Shown here: positions 1 through 12,935 of the stretch, one piece after another | Numbering within the stretch: the stretch's first letter is position 1 | Layout: the number at the start of each line of letters is the position of its first letter | Assembly: GCF_000004825.1 (NCBI RefSeq) | Contig: NW_008805068.1 | Span: 248,001 to 312,000, forward strand | Source: Heterostelium album PN500 | Lineage: Eukaryota > Evosea > Eumycetozoa > Acytosteliales > Acytosteliaceae | DNA: 64,000 nt | Reading direction: 5' to 3' | Translations under genes and position numbers: made by a program | The notes under the pieces: generated by a model | Told to the model about the DNA's origin: nothing | The model's input: only the letters and a program-made list of their open reading frames with translations | The model's database searches: none

Positions 1-482
1 TTAAGTCATCATTCAATTAAACAACATCCAGAGCTATACCATACAACTGTACATGGAAAGAAGACATTGATTCACAATCCAGTTTCAATTATATCAGAGA
101 CATCACATCAAGTAAGATGGAAATTCATAATCTTTAAGGACAAAGCAATATCGACATCTGAAAGATGTAAGTAAAATGAAATTTTTTTAAAAACAAATGA
201 AAAGCACAAAATTAACTTTTGTTTCTCAAGAGAATAAATCAATTTAAATATTAGATCACCACCCATTTATTTATCTTTTTGGTGTAGAGAGTTCTGGAGT
301 TGGTGAATATTCAAAATTTTGAGAATCGATGCATAAACCTGATTCCAACGATGGGATCATACTTAGATCTAAAAGTGAATCGTCTGCTGCAGAAAATGAA
401 CAAAAAACACTGGAACAACTGCAAACTTCTCACCACTAAGTTACCTGCTTTCCTAGAACATCTCTCTTACAGACCATTCTGA
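1..482 (+). CDS. 3' part of an unrecognised gene, truncated by the window edge
   Basis: Frame 1 is open from the first base to 166, where a GTAAGT donor follows. Splicing to 292, after an AG preceded by T-rich sequence, keeps the frame and runs to a TGA at 480-482, giving 118 residues. The C-terminal exon encodes residues such as NIQNFENRC and LPAFLEHLSYRPF. Codon use is like the other genes here. I recognise no domain. Because it is partial and borders a stretch of gene remnants, it may itself be a fragment rather than a working gene. Confidence 0.35.
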
Positions 483-829
483 TTATATAAAATAAATGAA
501 AGATTGGCAAGGTAGGTATCTTGGAATGATAATTTATTGGTTGTATCAATATATTCTTATCCAATTTATACGAGAAGAATATGTAATAACCGGTTGGAAG
601 TCTTTCAATTTGGATAATATAGTGATAAAAATGATACTAATTGGATAGTATGTTATGTGTTTCTGATGGTTGTATAGGGAAGGGCTGCGAGAGTCATTCT
701 CTGAATTAGGTGTACTACTAAACAGTTGGAATTTTATAAAGTGATCCTGGTTGGATAGAAAATTTATTGTTGTTTGACAGGTTGTTGTAAAATGAGCTGC
801 GAGAAGTGAGTTATTTAGCTGAGTGGGAG

Positions 830-1120
830 CTGCGAGGAGGATCAACTTACGAACTAGGGCAATGGTGCTGGCAACGCAATAAACAACGCATACTGGATGA
901 CTTTCTTCACTTGCTTGGATATCTTGGAAGCTTTCTTCTTCTTCTCGGTGAGATAATTCTGTTCTCTGAATGTGTCGTACCGATCTTTAGGAAGGACGAA
1001 ATACAAGTATATTGTGCCACCCCAGTTCCGAGTTGATCGATGATATCGGACAGTTTGTTCATCACTGGTGGATGCTCATTCGAGGTGGTGACATGAAACA
1101 GCTGGTTGGGTTTGATCAAA
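830..1120 (-). pseudogene. unrecognised gene remnant with two competing reading frames
   Basis: The minus strand carries two overlapping protein-like frames. One contains LSDIIDQLGTGVAQYT; the other contains NYLTEKKKKASKISKQVKK and ends LFIALPAPLP. Both use C- and G-ending codons unlike the AT-rich surroundings. The pattern fits a decayed coding sequence whose frame has shifted. No family is recognised, so direction and identity are tentative. Confidence 0.25.
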
Positions 1121-1370
1121 GAAGGGAAACAAATAAATGAATTTTGTGTGAGGTTTATAAAGTTTTTTTGGAAAATAAATAAAATAAAAAATAAATAAAC
1201 AAAATCCAAACACTGACTGTTTAATTAAATAGAACTTCCATCCATAGTAGAAGAAACCCCTGAATTCAAGATATGGCTACAAAGATGACATCTTCCGTTC
1301 TCTCAACGTAGAACCATCTGCACCACCAACACTATCAGACAAAGACATGGATATAGATTCCTGTTAACAA

Positions 1371-1402
<32 letters not shown>

Positions 1403-1660
1403 GTACACAATTAACTAACATTCTAATATATTGTTGGTGCGAGATATTAAGTTTTTCATAATCAGTTGTATCAATGCTTATTTTAAATCTAAAAAAATCT
1501 TATAAGTAAATTGCTATTTATACACAGTGAAGTTTCACAGCACTTGATCAAAGAAGTCTATAAAAAAAAAAAAAAAAAAAAATTCAATATATACACAGTG
1601 TATTAAATTTTTTTATAAATAATTTGATTCACTAGTGTGAGAATCTGTTGATTGAACCTT

Positions 1661-1822
1661 TCATTTGACGATAACTTTTTGTCGTGGTTTTGGTATAAAA
1701 AGATCCTCAAGGTATTGAGGTTTTATTCTGTTGATGGGGAGAATCTCGTCTGAATTGTCATCATACAGGACATGAACCATACCATCTTTGATTTCTGTAC
1801 AAGTTCCTGGATGCCAGGTCTG
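1661..1822 (-). pseudogene. isolated Tudor-like terminal exon fragment
   Basis: Read on the minus strand, a CAG acceptor-like site precedes a frame beginning WHPGTCTEIKDGMVHVLYDD and ending RQKVIVK before a TGA at 1661-1663. The W-x-PG-x(n)-G-x-x-V-x-YDD layout is that of a Tudor/SH3-like barrel, a fold that binds methylated ligands in chromatin proteins. No upstream exon is visible; the frame is closed just beyond the acceptor. It is most simply a leftover of a larger gene. Overlapping coding-like sequence on the plus strand makes the call uncertain. Confidence 0.3.
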
Positions 1823-2770
1823 CTTCAAGGGTTAACAGATATAGGAGAAAGAGAAGAAGAGTACACTGACGATTCACATGATGGAGAAGACAACACATTA
1901 ACACCAATGAAACAAGGATTACAGTTACACTTGCCATCATTGAATATCATTGCTGGAATGACAGAGTCTGGACAAGACAAACCTATTGAATCTATTGATC
2001 AGACACAATAGTCAAGAGGTCAATCGCATATATGTTCTATGTCCAACTGCAGACCTCCAAGATCATTACTCATTTCTAGATAGTAGATACGTATACAAAG
2101 AGCCAACAGAGGACATCATCACCAAGAACATACAGAAACAAGAGGAGAGGCATTCAACAAAAGACTGCGATAGTATTGGATGATTGCATAGGAAGTGTAG
2201 AGTTTCAACATAGTAAGTTGTTTGACAAATTGACGACTAGCAGTGACACTATCTCATCAGCATCTTCACTCTCATTCAAGACCTCAAGAAGTTATCTCCA
2301 ACTATCACGTCCACTTAAGAAATCACTCTTTAAAGTTATATCCCATTTATTAATATCGAAACAAGACCTTTTCTACATTTCTCTCAATCAACCTTTTGAT
2401 AGAAAGTACTATCCTAAGAGGTATAATACCTCAGGTATTACTACTTTACAAAATTGTCCTAAGAGCCCACGGGCAATACATTGACACCAACTCGTGATAA
2501 AAACACCTCCTTAGTGCAAAATTCAAAAAAAAAAAAAATAATTTAAGAAGGTGTACTTGTGGAACAGATCATAATTAGTTACCTTCCCTTTAGGCAAAGT
2601 AGGAAACCCGTTGGTTACATTTAGATGTTTCTTCCAGAAGGAAATCTATTCTGTTCTATTCAACCACAAGTAACAATGAATTTAATCTTGTTTTTTTGTT
2701 TTTTTAAATAAAGATTTATTTATTGTTATATGTTTAAAAATATTGTATAATTTATATAAAGTATGCTTTT

Positions 2771-5700
2771 TTAGAGTAGAGGTGGTGGTTCGTCTCTCTT
2801 TCCACCGGTGTTTGGATTGAAAGCGGTCGATGTCAAAAGCCCAACTGATGTAGAGGTTCCTGCTGTCAATAAACCAACAGGACCTGTTGCTGGACCAGTA
2901 ATAAAGAGATCGTGACTTTGGCTCGAGTAGGATGACCAAATCTCGGATTTATCCAAAATGGCAGTGATTTGAGGACCGTGTAGTGGGTCGGTTTCGAATG
3001 ATTTGAGATAGTTTACAACAATGGCTTGGGTGGCTGGTGAAATACCCTTGCCTCTCTCGAGCAATTTCAAGCTGCTATTGATAAAATCGCTTCTCGATGC
3101 TTGTTCAACCAAACAAGTCTTTTCACATCGGTTGAGTTTCAGTAGTTTACCAATACATTCGGCTGTGAGAGCAAGGTTATCGTTTGGTAAAAGTATAATT
3201 CTAGACATGTTGGACCAGAGTGATCCAATCTTGGAGAGATGGTCGACACAAACCTGACTGTCAGACATTGAGTGAATAATGTTGACCATCAACGAACGAA
3301 TCTGAGCGGTTGGATGACCGAGAAGTGGGAGAATCTTCTCGATGTAACCGGTCGATGGCAATTGGTCAGAGATGACATTGTGGTGTTGGAATAGCGAAAT
3401 GATGGCAAGCGATAGCTGTTGAATCTTTGGATCGCTACCGTTGTCGTTGGCAGCCAACTTGATAAGAGTATCGAATACTTCGAGCAAGAACTTTCTTGGA
3501 TTACGTAGCGACCAACCTGGTTGCTTGAGGAACAATGAAATGTATACACCACCGATGAACAACTCGTTGTCACCCATCTCGTAGGAGATTGAAAAGTCTT
3601 CGGCGATCTTCCATTGGTGATTGAGCGAACCATTGCTAACCAAGAAGCTGTAGTATTGTTTCTGTAGGTTACCAATGATATCACGGAACTGAGTTCTGGT
3701 GTTGTTGTTCCAAATCAACTCTGGATTTTCGTGGTCGGCATCAAACACCATCACTGTCTGTTGTGGATCTTCACCCATGGTCGAGGTGAACACTGGTGGA
3801 ATGAACTTGGTGAGCAACAGCGAAACCTTTGGACCGTGTACTTTGTCAATAACCATTCTTCCGAGGATTGCACATGACTTGACTCTGTTTTCCAATTGGA
3901 TTTGGTTGTTGGCAAAGACGTCTAGCAAGTAAAGAATACCGCAATAGTTGATAGTGTCAATGACATGCTGTGAGAGGGCAACCAGCGAATAGATAACCTT
4001 GAGAACCAACTCCAGAGTATCCTTCTTTGGTTTGGTGAGAAGCTGTAGGAGATATGGCATCAAATTACCGTCTGGTTCATTACCGATGGTGGCGATATGA
4101 GTGATACACTCCATGTTGGAGGTGACCAGTGTGAGAACATCGAGAGTGAGTTTCTGGATCTTGGCGTTATCTTCATGTCTCAAGAACATCAACAACAATC
4201 TCATTCTGTTGTTAGTGTTAAAGTTGGTTGGTGAAACCTTACCGTGTTGGATTACGTTCTTAAGTGCCTCGAGTGCCATTGACACCTTGAGTATATAGAT
4301 ATCCCAGAGTTTCTTGTCTGGATTTCTCTGTGGAACCTCGTTGGCGTTTCTCTCGCTGGCCAAAAAGTCGACCAAATGTATAAACAACTCTGAGATTGGA
4401 GTGGTGGCGTTGGTTGGTGCAGTTGGCGATGCGTTGTAGACACGTAGGTAGTATCCACCGACCTTGATCTCGTTGGACAACGATTTGTAAGAGAATCCAT
4501 TGATGCTGTATGGATTGATAGCCGATGGGTTGAGGTGAACTTCGTCCAACTTCTTGTTGAGATACTCCATGAGATCCTCACGAGTAGAGTTGTTCCAGAT
4601 GAAAGCAGCGGTTTCGTGCTTGGTGTTCATCTCGGTCAACAACTTGTGGTAGTGTTTGCTTGGGATTGTACCGACTGGCATCTTCAAACGAACGACAATA
4701 TGAGTCGAGAGGAAAGCAGTGATGGTGTCACGTACCTTCTTGTTGGTCTCTGTTTCTGGGGTGTTAAGGAACTCTTCGACATTGACAGCCGGTGCCTTCT
4801 TGGCGTTTCCGAATTGAGTTGGCTTTGGAATGCTCTTGGCTGGCAGTGCGAGTGAGGAGGAGGATGCTGGTGAAGATGGGGTGACTGGGGTGGCTTGGGT
4901 TGGTGTACCTGGTGCTGGTTGAGCTTGGGTTTGAGCGGTGGAAGGAGCTGGCGATGGGGTTGGAGTGGCTGGTGCGGCAGGACCGGTGAGAGCCAAAACA
5001 TTGGGATCGATGACTGGCATGGCAATGGGACCTGTATTCTTTTGGACAGCTTCGGCGGCAGCTTTCTTGGCTTCCTTATCCTCTGGCTTGTCGGATGGTT
5101 CAGAGTAACCTTCGATATCTTCCTCACTCTTGATACCAGACAATCTACGAAGTGCACGCAATGACATACGAGCATGGAGATTGGCAATCATGATACGATT
5201 CGATTCAATGTTGACTTCGACACCACTGTTGACCAAAGTATGGTCGTATCCAAAGAGCAAACGCATCAAGTGCCAGATGACACCGGCGTTGATAATACAT
5301 TCTTGGAGTTCGTCGTCTACTCTGGCGAATTGGTAGACGGCTTCGAGGGCATGAGTTACAATGTGTGGATGACTGTATGAGAGATAGAGACACTTGCAGA
5401 TATTCTCAGAGATCTTGAATTGAGCGTTGTTGGCAAACAGTTGTTTACGTGAACCTGGGAATTTAGCCATGACACCATAGGTACGAAGCAGCGAAGAAGT
5501 GACTTCACCCGGAACATCAGATTCGGCAGAGGTATCGTTGATATTGAATTTCGAAGTTGGAATGGTGATGAGAGCAGACGATGCAGTTTTCTTGGTTTCT
5601 TCAGTATCGGTAGCGCTTCCATTGGGTGATTTGTCGGCGGGTGGAGCATCTTGGTTTGGTTTTGGATCTGGGATGTCGCCCTTGATTTGTTTACCTGCGA

Positions 5701-8700
5701 ATGTTGGCGAGACTGGAGTGGTCTGGATGATAAGAGTGGAGATCTCGAGCTTCTCAAAGACATGGGTGACAGCTTGGTCAAAGCATTTGGCAATGATTGG
5801 AACACCATTGTTACGTGTGATCTCCTCAGAGTTGAGTGGCGAAGCTTCGACTGTGAGGTAAAGCAAGTGAGTGGCTGGCGAGATGAGTGGTGTCTTGTTG
5901 GAGGTGTTGTATGCCTTTGGATTGGACATCTGCTCGGTGATCAACTTCCAGAGTTGAGTGTAAGCTGGGTACTTGAATGGACGGAACTGGTCGAGGAATC
6001 TAGTGTACAAAATCACCTGGGTCAACAAGATCAGTGAGATCTTCTTGTCGCTACCACGCTCATTGTCGACGTTGTTGATGGTAGAGAGCAACTCATAGGA
6101 TTCCTGAATCTTCTCGAACATCTCACGACCGTCTGGATTCTTATCCGGATGGTATTTGGCAGCCAGCTTGTAGTAGGCCTTTCTGATTTCGTCGTCCTTG
6201 TAGTTGTGAGCTTTTCCGTTGGTTCCCTTGTTTGGCTTGAGATTGAGAACCTCGAGAGCTTCGTCCACTGACAGGGTTTGTGGTGCCTTGACTGACTCTT
6301 CAGCCCAGACAGAGAGAACACTCTTGAACAACTCCAATGGCTGCTTGATTGGCCAGTTGGGGAATCGCTTGGTATCACAGAGACGCGAGAGATAGAACGA
6401 GTGACAGAAGAGTTCACCTTCGAGCTCCTCGTAGACAATCTTGGGAATGGGGACGTACTCATAGATGGTGGTGGTGTTGGAGTGCAAACGTTGTGGCAGC
6501 GAAGCCAAGTGCAGCTCAATCTTTTCACGCATCAACTTTCTCATCTTGCTATTCCAGATGGTCTCGGGATCGTCGTTGTCACTGAGGAACTTCGAGGCAA
6601 AGTTCTCTGGTGTGTAGTTATCGAGGAAACAGATCAATGCCTCTGGCAACAATGGGAAGAGAACCGAGTGTTTATTCGCCTCTTCGGTGATAAAGAGCTG
6701 CTTGTTGTGGATGATTTGCAACAGTCTGACCATTGGGAGGATGTTGGAGTTGGGGTACAACATCATAAAGAAGAATGCACCAGTCAAATAGAACTTGGAT
6801 GTGAATACAGCATTGTCGAGGAGGATCGATTCGAGTAGTGTGCAAGTCTTCTCGACGAGCATGTCTTGGCCGGACAAGATGACCTGGACGATACGTGGGA
6901 GTGCCAACGGTTCGCAGATGATACGCTTGACTCTTGGGAGAGGACGGACAACTGCACCGGTGGTTGGGTGACGAGTTGGACGGAAACTGCAGAGTGCATT
7001 CAAGATGTCGAGGATGACGCTACCGAGCTCGGACTTTGGTAGGACACCACCGACGTTTCCGTGAGTGGAACCATTCATGATGGTCCAACGCAACTCTGGG
7101 ATGGTGTAGAGTGGTTTCCACTTCTCACTACCCTGTGCCCAACATCTAGTGTTCTTATTGATCTTCTTGTTGTTGTACAACTCGAGCAACTCGGTTCTCG
7201 ATACTGGACCGACACGAGTGGCTTGTGTGGCGGCGGCAGCGCCAGTTGTGTCGGTGGTCGACGATGGTGCAGCAGCTTCAACTGCGTAGTACCACTCTTG
7301 TAGCATACGTCCCTCTTCACCATAGGTATAGTGAGTGTGAATCAAGGTGATCAACTCTAACAAACGGTAGATACCACGGTTATCGATAAAGAGCTTGGCA
7401 TTTGCCTTGACTTGGAGCAAACTACGAATGAACAACAAAAGACGATCACGCAAAATAACATCAAAGGTGTTCTCTAACAGGTCAATGAGATGTGAGAGAT
7501 TGGAGAATGGATGAGTCATCGATGGATGATTGTTGTAATGAGTGAAAACCAGTGTCATTGCACGAAGACACAACGATTTCTGATCGGGACTATCGTTCAA
7601 GAGGAAATTCTGCCAGAGTTCATTGAAGAAATTACCTGGGTTGGTCAAACGAATACCCTTGCTAGTACCATCGACCAACAACGAGATGTAATATCCACCG
7701 ACACTGATCTCCTTCTTCAACGATGGGTAGAGAACTTCAAAGTCTTCGTCGTTCCAAGCGACGATCTCACGACCGGCAACCTCTTGCTCCTGTTGGAACA
7801 GACGCATTTCATTGTCCATCGCTTCACGCAACTCCTCACGAGTAGTGTGATTCCAGATGAGATTGGCATCACGATGATCCTGTGAGAATTGGTATAGGAA
7901 CATTGGCCAATTCAAAGCCTTCAACGGCTTTTGTTCACGCTTGGCACGGATCACAGCCTTGGCCATGAGTTCACGAGTCTTTAAGATCTTCTTCATACGC
8001 CAATTTGCAAAGATACCGAGTTTGATTGCTTTGGGACCGGCAGCCTCTTGATTCTTGAGTGCCTCCTGCTTGGGTGGCTCTTCGGTGCTGTCGAGGAACT
8101 GCACCAAACCTCTTGGGAAAACACGCTCCAACAACTGACGACACACCAGATTCTCGGCAGTCCACAAACTTACCAACAGCTTGGACATCTCTTTCTTGGC
8201 AGAGTTTCTAATGTTGGTTGGTGTGACGACACCCGGTAGCACCTTGAGATAGAGTGCATCGTGAATATGACGCAACAAAGCACCCTCCACCAACGCAATG
8301 ATTTGCATCTGTTTAGCCATCTCTTCGTCACCCTCATTGATAACGACCATCATCAACATACCGGCATTCTTTGAAATCGAGGGACATGGATGCATGAACA
8401 ACTTGAACAAATCACGACCCAAACTTGCAACTCTACCAAGTAAATCATTGAAAATCGGAGCATCTGTTGTTTCACTGTATGGTTCACACAAAATCAAAGT
8501 CATCAACTCGATTGCTGCATTCAAAACCAAAGCACCAGTACCTGCAGATGAATGTCTTTGAATAAGCTTAATTTGAGAAGGAAAGAAAGATTAGTAAATG
8601 GTTATTGATATTTGAGTTTGTTATATATTTTAATACTACATACTTCAAAAATAGTCTTATTTAAATCAAGACTCATAAAGAGTTCACGTTTGTTCATTTG

Positions 8701-10674
8701 ACATTGACCGGACTCGTATTCACCTTCGAATGCTGGTTGTGTCAAGGCGATCATGAGTTCAACACCGTAGTAGGCGATGGTATCCTCTACACATTGGATG
8801 GAACGCTTCAACAGGTTGATCAGTGGGATCTTGCAGTGTGGGAAATGAGTGAACAGCTCGAAACCGACACGTGTAGCGACGACACGTCTCAACATCTGTA
8901 GCACCACCGAGATGAGCTCGGTGTCGGTCTTGTCGTCGGGATTCGTCGAGATCTTGACACCACTCAACACCTTTTGAATGCAATTCAACACGACCTTACC
9001 GTTCTTCTCTGCGAAAACATTCGACAATCCAGAGTATGGAATATTCGATACGAAACCATCCAAACTCAAAGTGATCTGTGATATATTTAAATTCTCGAAA
9101 TCAAATGATTTTTGTTCAAATAATCTTATATATTGTTCTTGTACATCCTATTATTATTATGTATAATTATAACAGTCAAATGAATGAATTAGATTAGTAA
9201 CTATAGTGATTTAGATTTGAGTTATTAGTTTAGTTGGTTAGTTATTACCTCTGATGGAGTGATATGATGTGGAGTAATCTTCATTCCTCTAACGATTTGA
9301 GATGTGAATACAGTTGCATTGGCATTACCTGCACCTCTACAGAAATCAATGACCGAAGCAATCAAAGCATCTCTTGCTGACGAAGTGTATGTCTTTAACA
9401 ATCCATCTTTATATTGAATCGATAGTTTCTGTGAATCTGATTCGTATCTAACTAGACATGCAATAGTAGAATATGATCGAGTTGTTACAATTGAATAATT
9501 AGCAATATCTCTTTCAACCAACCTTTTTTTTGTAGAAGAAAAGAAAAAGAAAAAAGAACATATACAAATTAGTAACAAATTGTTATGTTGTTGAAATGAA
9601 TGTTACTTACTTGGTTGTCGATAATGTTAATAATCTTGCAACTGGCGATTGATGACGGTTACTGATTTTGTTGACTGTGAAATCGATGATGGAGACGAGT
9701 GTCTCTTCGTCGTCACGACCGTGTCGACGGATACGGTGGTTCGGATAGTCGGCGAGTGGCGATGTCGATTTGGTCAGTTTGATTTCGTGACCGACGTACT
9801 TCTTTGAGAAGACGATGACGTTCTCGATGAACTTTGGATCGTTGATCACAAAGAGATCGCAGGCATCGTTGGGACTCTCGGCGCCAATATAAAAGAGATA
9901 GGCGTTCTGATTGTCGGCGAGCGACTCGATCTTGGTGAAATCCTTAAAGAAATAGGATGCACGGATCTTTGTCTCTTTGATAGCGGAACTGTTGTTGCTG
10001 GCGGCGGCAGCGTCTTGCTCCTCGATCGAACAGCTACACACCGTCAGAACGACGTCCAGCCAACTGCCATTACGCTTCAGCTTCTTGGCCGAGTAACTCT
10101 TATACATACCGGTTGCCAACTCACGTAAACTCATCTCATAGACATAGCCGGCACGTCCCAAATGTCTATAGTTCACTTGATCCACCGATTTTCCTTGTTT
10201 CTCCGCTGCCCTAACAACAGTCAAAGATCTTTGTAAATCAGTTAACAACTCTTTATATTTGAGAAGAAGAAGAAGAATTAGAATGAAAAAAAGAATGAGA
10301 AGTAATAATAGTTAGTTAGTTTAGTTAATTTTGTTTACATTTATATATATGTATATTGATAACACTTTACCTGCACGATGATCAGATTCAAAATTCAATG
10401 TATCTTTCTTCTTTCCATCCTTTTTGGTTACGATTACAAGTTGGTTAGCTTGCTTTTCGGATGGAGATACATCGGCAATGCCAGTTTCCCACTGCCATTG
10501 GTTGGTGTTCTCCCAGGTCGATGTATCATGAGTCGTCAAGTGAATTGGATCGATCGACATAAATCTCTTCTTCTTCTTCCATGAGTGTTTAATCGTATAC
10601 CATAGTGAAAGTGATCTATGATGAGCTGAAATAAACTCATCAATAGAAGTGCCCGGTGCTGGATTACCTGACAT
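2771..10674 (-). CDS. rme-8: RME-8 / DNAJC13 endosomal J-domain protein
   Basis: Five exons join in frame: 10371-10674, 9611-10250, 9249-9522, 8644-9147 and 2771-8566, giving 2505 residues, near the size of animal RME-8. The N-terminus has the PH-like start typical of the family. Around residues 1350-1420 a J domain carries the HPD triad (about 1380-1382) inside KYHPDKNPDGREMFEKIQ. Four IWN repeats are visible: NLIWNHTTREEL, ETIWNSKMRKLM, AFIWNNSTREDL and ELIWNNNTRTQF. The rest is armadillo-like helical sequence, with a Pro/Ala/Thr-rich linker near 4860-5000. RME-8 recruits Hsc70 to early endosomes and acts with retromer/SNX1 in clathrin uncoating and cargo recycling. All introns have GT...AG ends. 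The main exon is 5.8 kb and unbroken. Confidence 0.95.
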
Positions 10675-11429
10675 CTCTATTCAAAATAAAATAAAAAAAT
10701 AACAACTAAAACCTTAAACCAAAACTACTATACTATACAAAACTATCTATAGATTTGATAACTATACTATATAAAAAAACTATATTAATTAAATGAAAAG
10801 ATATATAAAAGTGTTAATAGTTTTTTTTATTAATTTAACTTTTTTTTAAAAAAAAAAAAAAGAAAATCTAAGAATTAAAAAAAAAACAAAAACACTAATA
10901 TATTTTATTTTTCTAATAATAATCTATTTAAACAAAACAAAAATAAAACAAATATGTATGTATTTGTTTGATTATTATTGATATATTAATTAGATAGATA
11001 TTAAAGAAAAATATATAATTTAAAAAACAAACTAAAAAGCAATACTTTAGTTGTTCATAAAAAAATTAAAAAAAAATATTACAAAAAAAAAAAAATATCA
11101 TAAAAAATAAATTGTTTTTCTATTTTTTTTCATTTTAATAGTGGTGGGGTGAGAGCCTCATTCATCAATGATATTCCCATTGCACCAGTGCCTAATATTT
11201 TTCATAAAGATTTTTATTTTTTTTACTATTGTAGTTTCACTAGCAAACTGCGAAGGAAAATTCAAAATTGCATATTTAGTTAGCAGTCAGTCTGTTTTTT
11301 TGACCTAAAATCAAATCATATCGAATCCGATTGATTGATTTATCTCTTTTAAAATTGACCATCATCATTGATCATTAATAATCATATGATCGATTTATTT
11401 GTTTGTTTTGTTTGTTTTGTTTGTTATTC
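10675..11429. other. intergenic, upstream of RME-8
   Basis: AT-rich sequence between the RME-8 start codon and the 3' end of the methyltransferase, so it presumably holds the RME-8 promoter. A less AT-rich island at about 11140-11200 includes GTGGTGGGGTGAG, resembling the G-rich elements of some dictyostelid promoters. No gene is visible. Confidence 0.5.
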
Positions 11430-12641
11430 TTACAGGATATCATCTTTGTTCTTTTTAATCTTCTTTACAACACCTTTTCTTGTCATTCTTAAAATTCTGA
11501 TATCTGTATGTTCGAATCCTGGATGTAAATGTCTTGTTGTGATCTGTGTTGATTATACCGAAAATTAAAGTTTGTTTATATATTAGTAATTTGTTTGTAT
11601 TTTAATAATAATCATTGTTGGTTAATCTTTTTAGCTAAACACTACTTACGGTTTCTACATCGAAATAAGTTGTTACTTTGTTCATGAAAATAGATTCCGC
11701 AGTCATTTGTCTGTGTTCATAACCCAAGTAGATAACAGTGTCAGCCGGTTGAAGTTGTGCCGACTTTATGTAAAGAGGTTCGGCATCATCTGCTCTCTTC
11801 TCTGCAACTTGAATATCGTTTTCATTTACCAAATCATCGCCATCTATTTCCTCCTCTTCTTCTTCATCATCTCCATCTTCTTCTTTTTCTTTATTATTGT
11901 CGTCTTCGTCATCACTACTATCATTTTGTTGTTTCTTATCATTTAATGTTATAGATGAGAATGTTTCATCCAAATCCTGTTGCTTTTTCTTTGGATGGAA
12001 TGAGGAGAGATCCAGCAGACTGGCAAGCAACAGATCTACACAGTCGTCTTCATACATCAAATCGGAACCAACGATCATATCGTAGGGTGGATGAAACTTG
12101 GATACATCATCACCCCACCACAACTCATCGACCTTTGTCTTTGTCATACTACAATTGTGTCTAACATTATAGTGCAATATATCATGCATACATTTTTGAT
12201 CTAAAAGATGATGATGACGTCATGTTTATAAATTAATTATTGTTGTTGTTATTATTATTACTATTATTAGTTTAGTTAGTTACCTGTTAAAACAATATCA
12301 GATTCTAATAAACTAAGAGTTATACCGAGTAGACCGACACCAGCACCCAACTCGATGACTCGCTTGTTCTTTAAGAGTTTTGAACCGACTTCAAGTTCAA
12401 AGTATTTCGACATTACGATCGATGAATCCCATACGGTTGAACCTACACGTGGTCCTTTCGAACTCTGCTTGATATTGATTGTATGTGTTTGGAATGGTAG
12501 AATGAAAGGGTCTTTAAATCTCTCATAGTAATCCCATCCTCTAGGTAGATTTAGACTGTGTGGATCGAAACTACCTGTTCCTTTACCATTATTCTTTCCA
12601 CCATTATATTGATCTTTAACCTTATGTGATCTTCTACCCAT
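11430..12641 (-). CDS. METTL21-type (Methyltransf_16) protein lysine methyltransferase
   Basis: Three exons: 12284-12641, 11650-12200 and a short last exon 11430-11543, giving 340 residues. Motif I is VIELGAGVGLLGI at about 96-107, followed across the first junction by LTDQKCMHDILHYN (the D ending the second strand). A later VGSDLMYEDD fits the post-motif region. This is the seven-beta-strand SAM-dependent fold of the METTL21/FAM86 group, which methylates lysines on chaperones or translation factors; the substrate here cannot be inferred. A long Asp/Glu-rich insert (about 11827-11960) is unusual for the family. The last exon (ITTRHLHPGFEHTDIRILRM) supplies the final strand and a Lys-rich tail, and is easily missed. 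Confidence 0.85.
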
Positions 12642-12935
12642 TTTCTATCTATATATATTTAACTAGATATATATCTAGATATATATATATATATTAAAAG
12701 CAATCTAAATTGATAAAATGAAAATGATGATTCGACCCGCTCGTCTTTTTGCGAAAAATCAAATAAAAATAAAAATAAATTTTAAATTAACAAAAACACA
12801 CAATAACATTTTTTTTTTTTTAAATTTACTATTTCTTTTTTTGTTTGTTTTTTATTATTATTATTTGAATTACATTTAATATATTATATATATATTAATT
12901 ATTATTGTTATTGTTATTATTATACGTTTTGTTTT

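Larger units (their letters stand above)
483..2770. other. intergenic stretch with several coding-like remnants
   Basis: No complete gene is convincing here. Besides the two remnants listed separately, plus-strand frames near 1830-2010, 2015-2180 and 2200-2420 look coding in composition (for example LTDIGEREEEYTDDSHDGE near 1835) but do not join into one product. An (AAC)n run lies near 1370-1402 and an A22 run near 1560-1581. The mix of short frames on both strands suggests decayed gene copies. I cannot name a family. Confidence 0.3.

Noticed and set aside
1369-1402. Regular AAC repeats resembling an array
   Set aside because: It is a trinucleotide microsatellite; there are no spacers, so it is not a CRISPR array, and such runs recur throughout the window.
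11510-11519. GTTCGAATCC, identical to a tRNA B-box/T-loop consensus
   Set aside because: The flanks cannot form a T-arm or acceptor stem, and the sequence lies inside the last exon of the methyltransferase gene.
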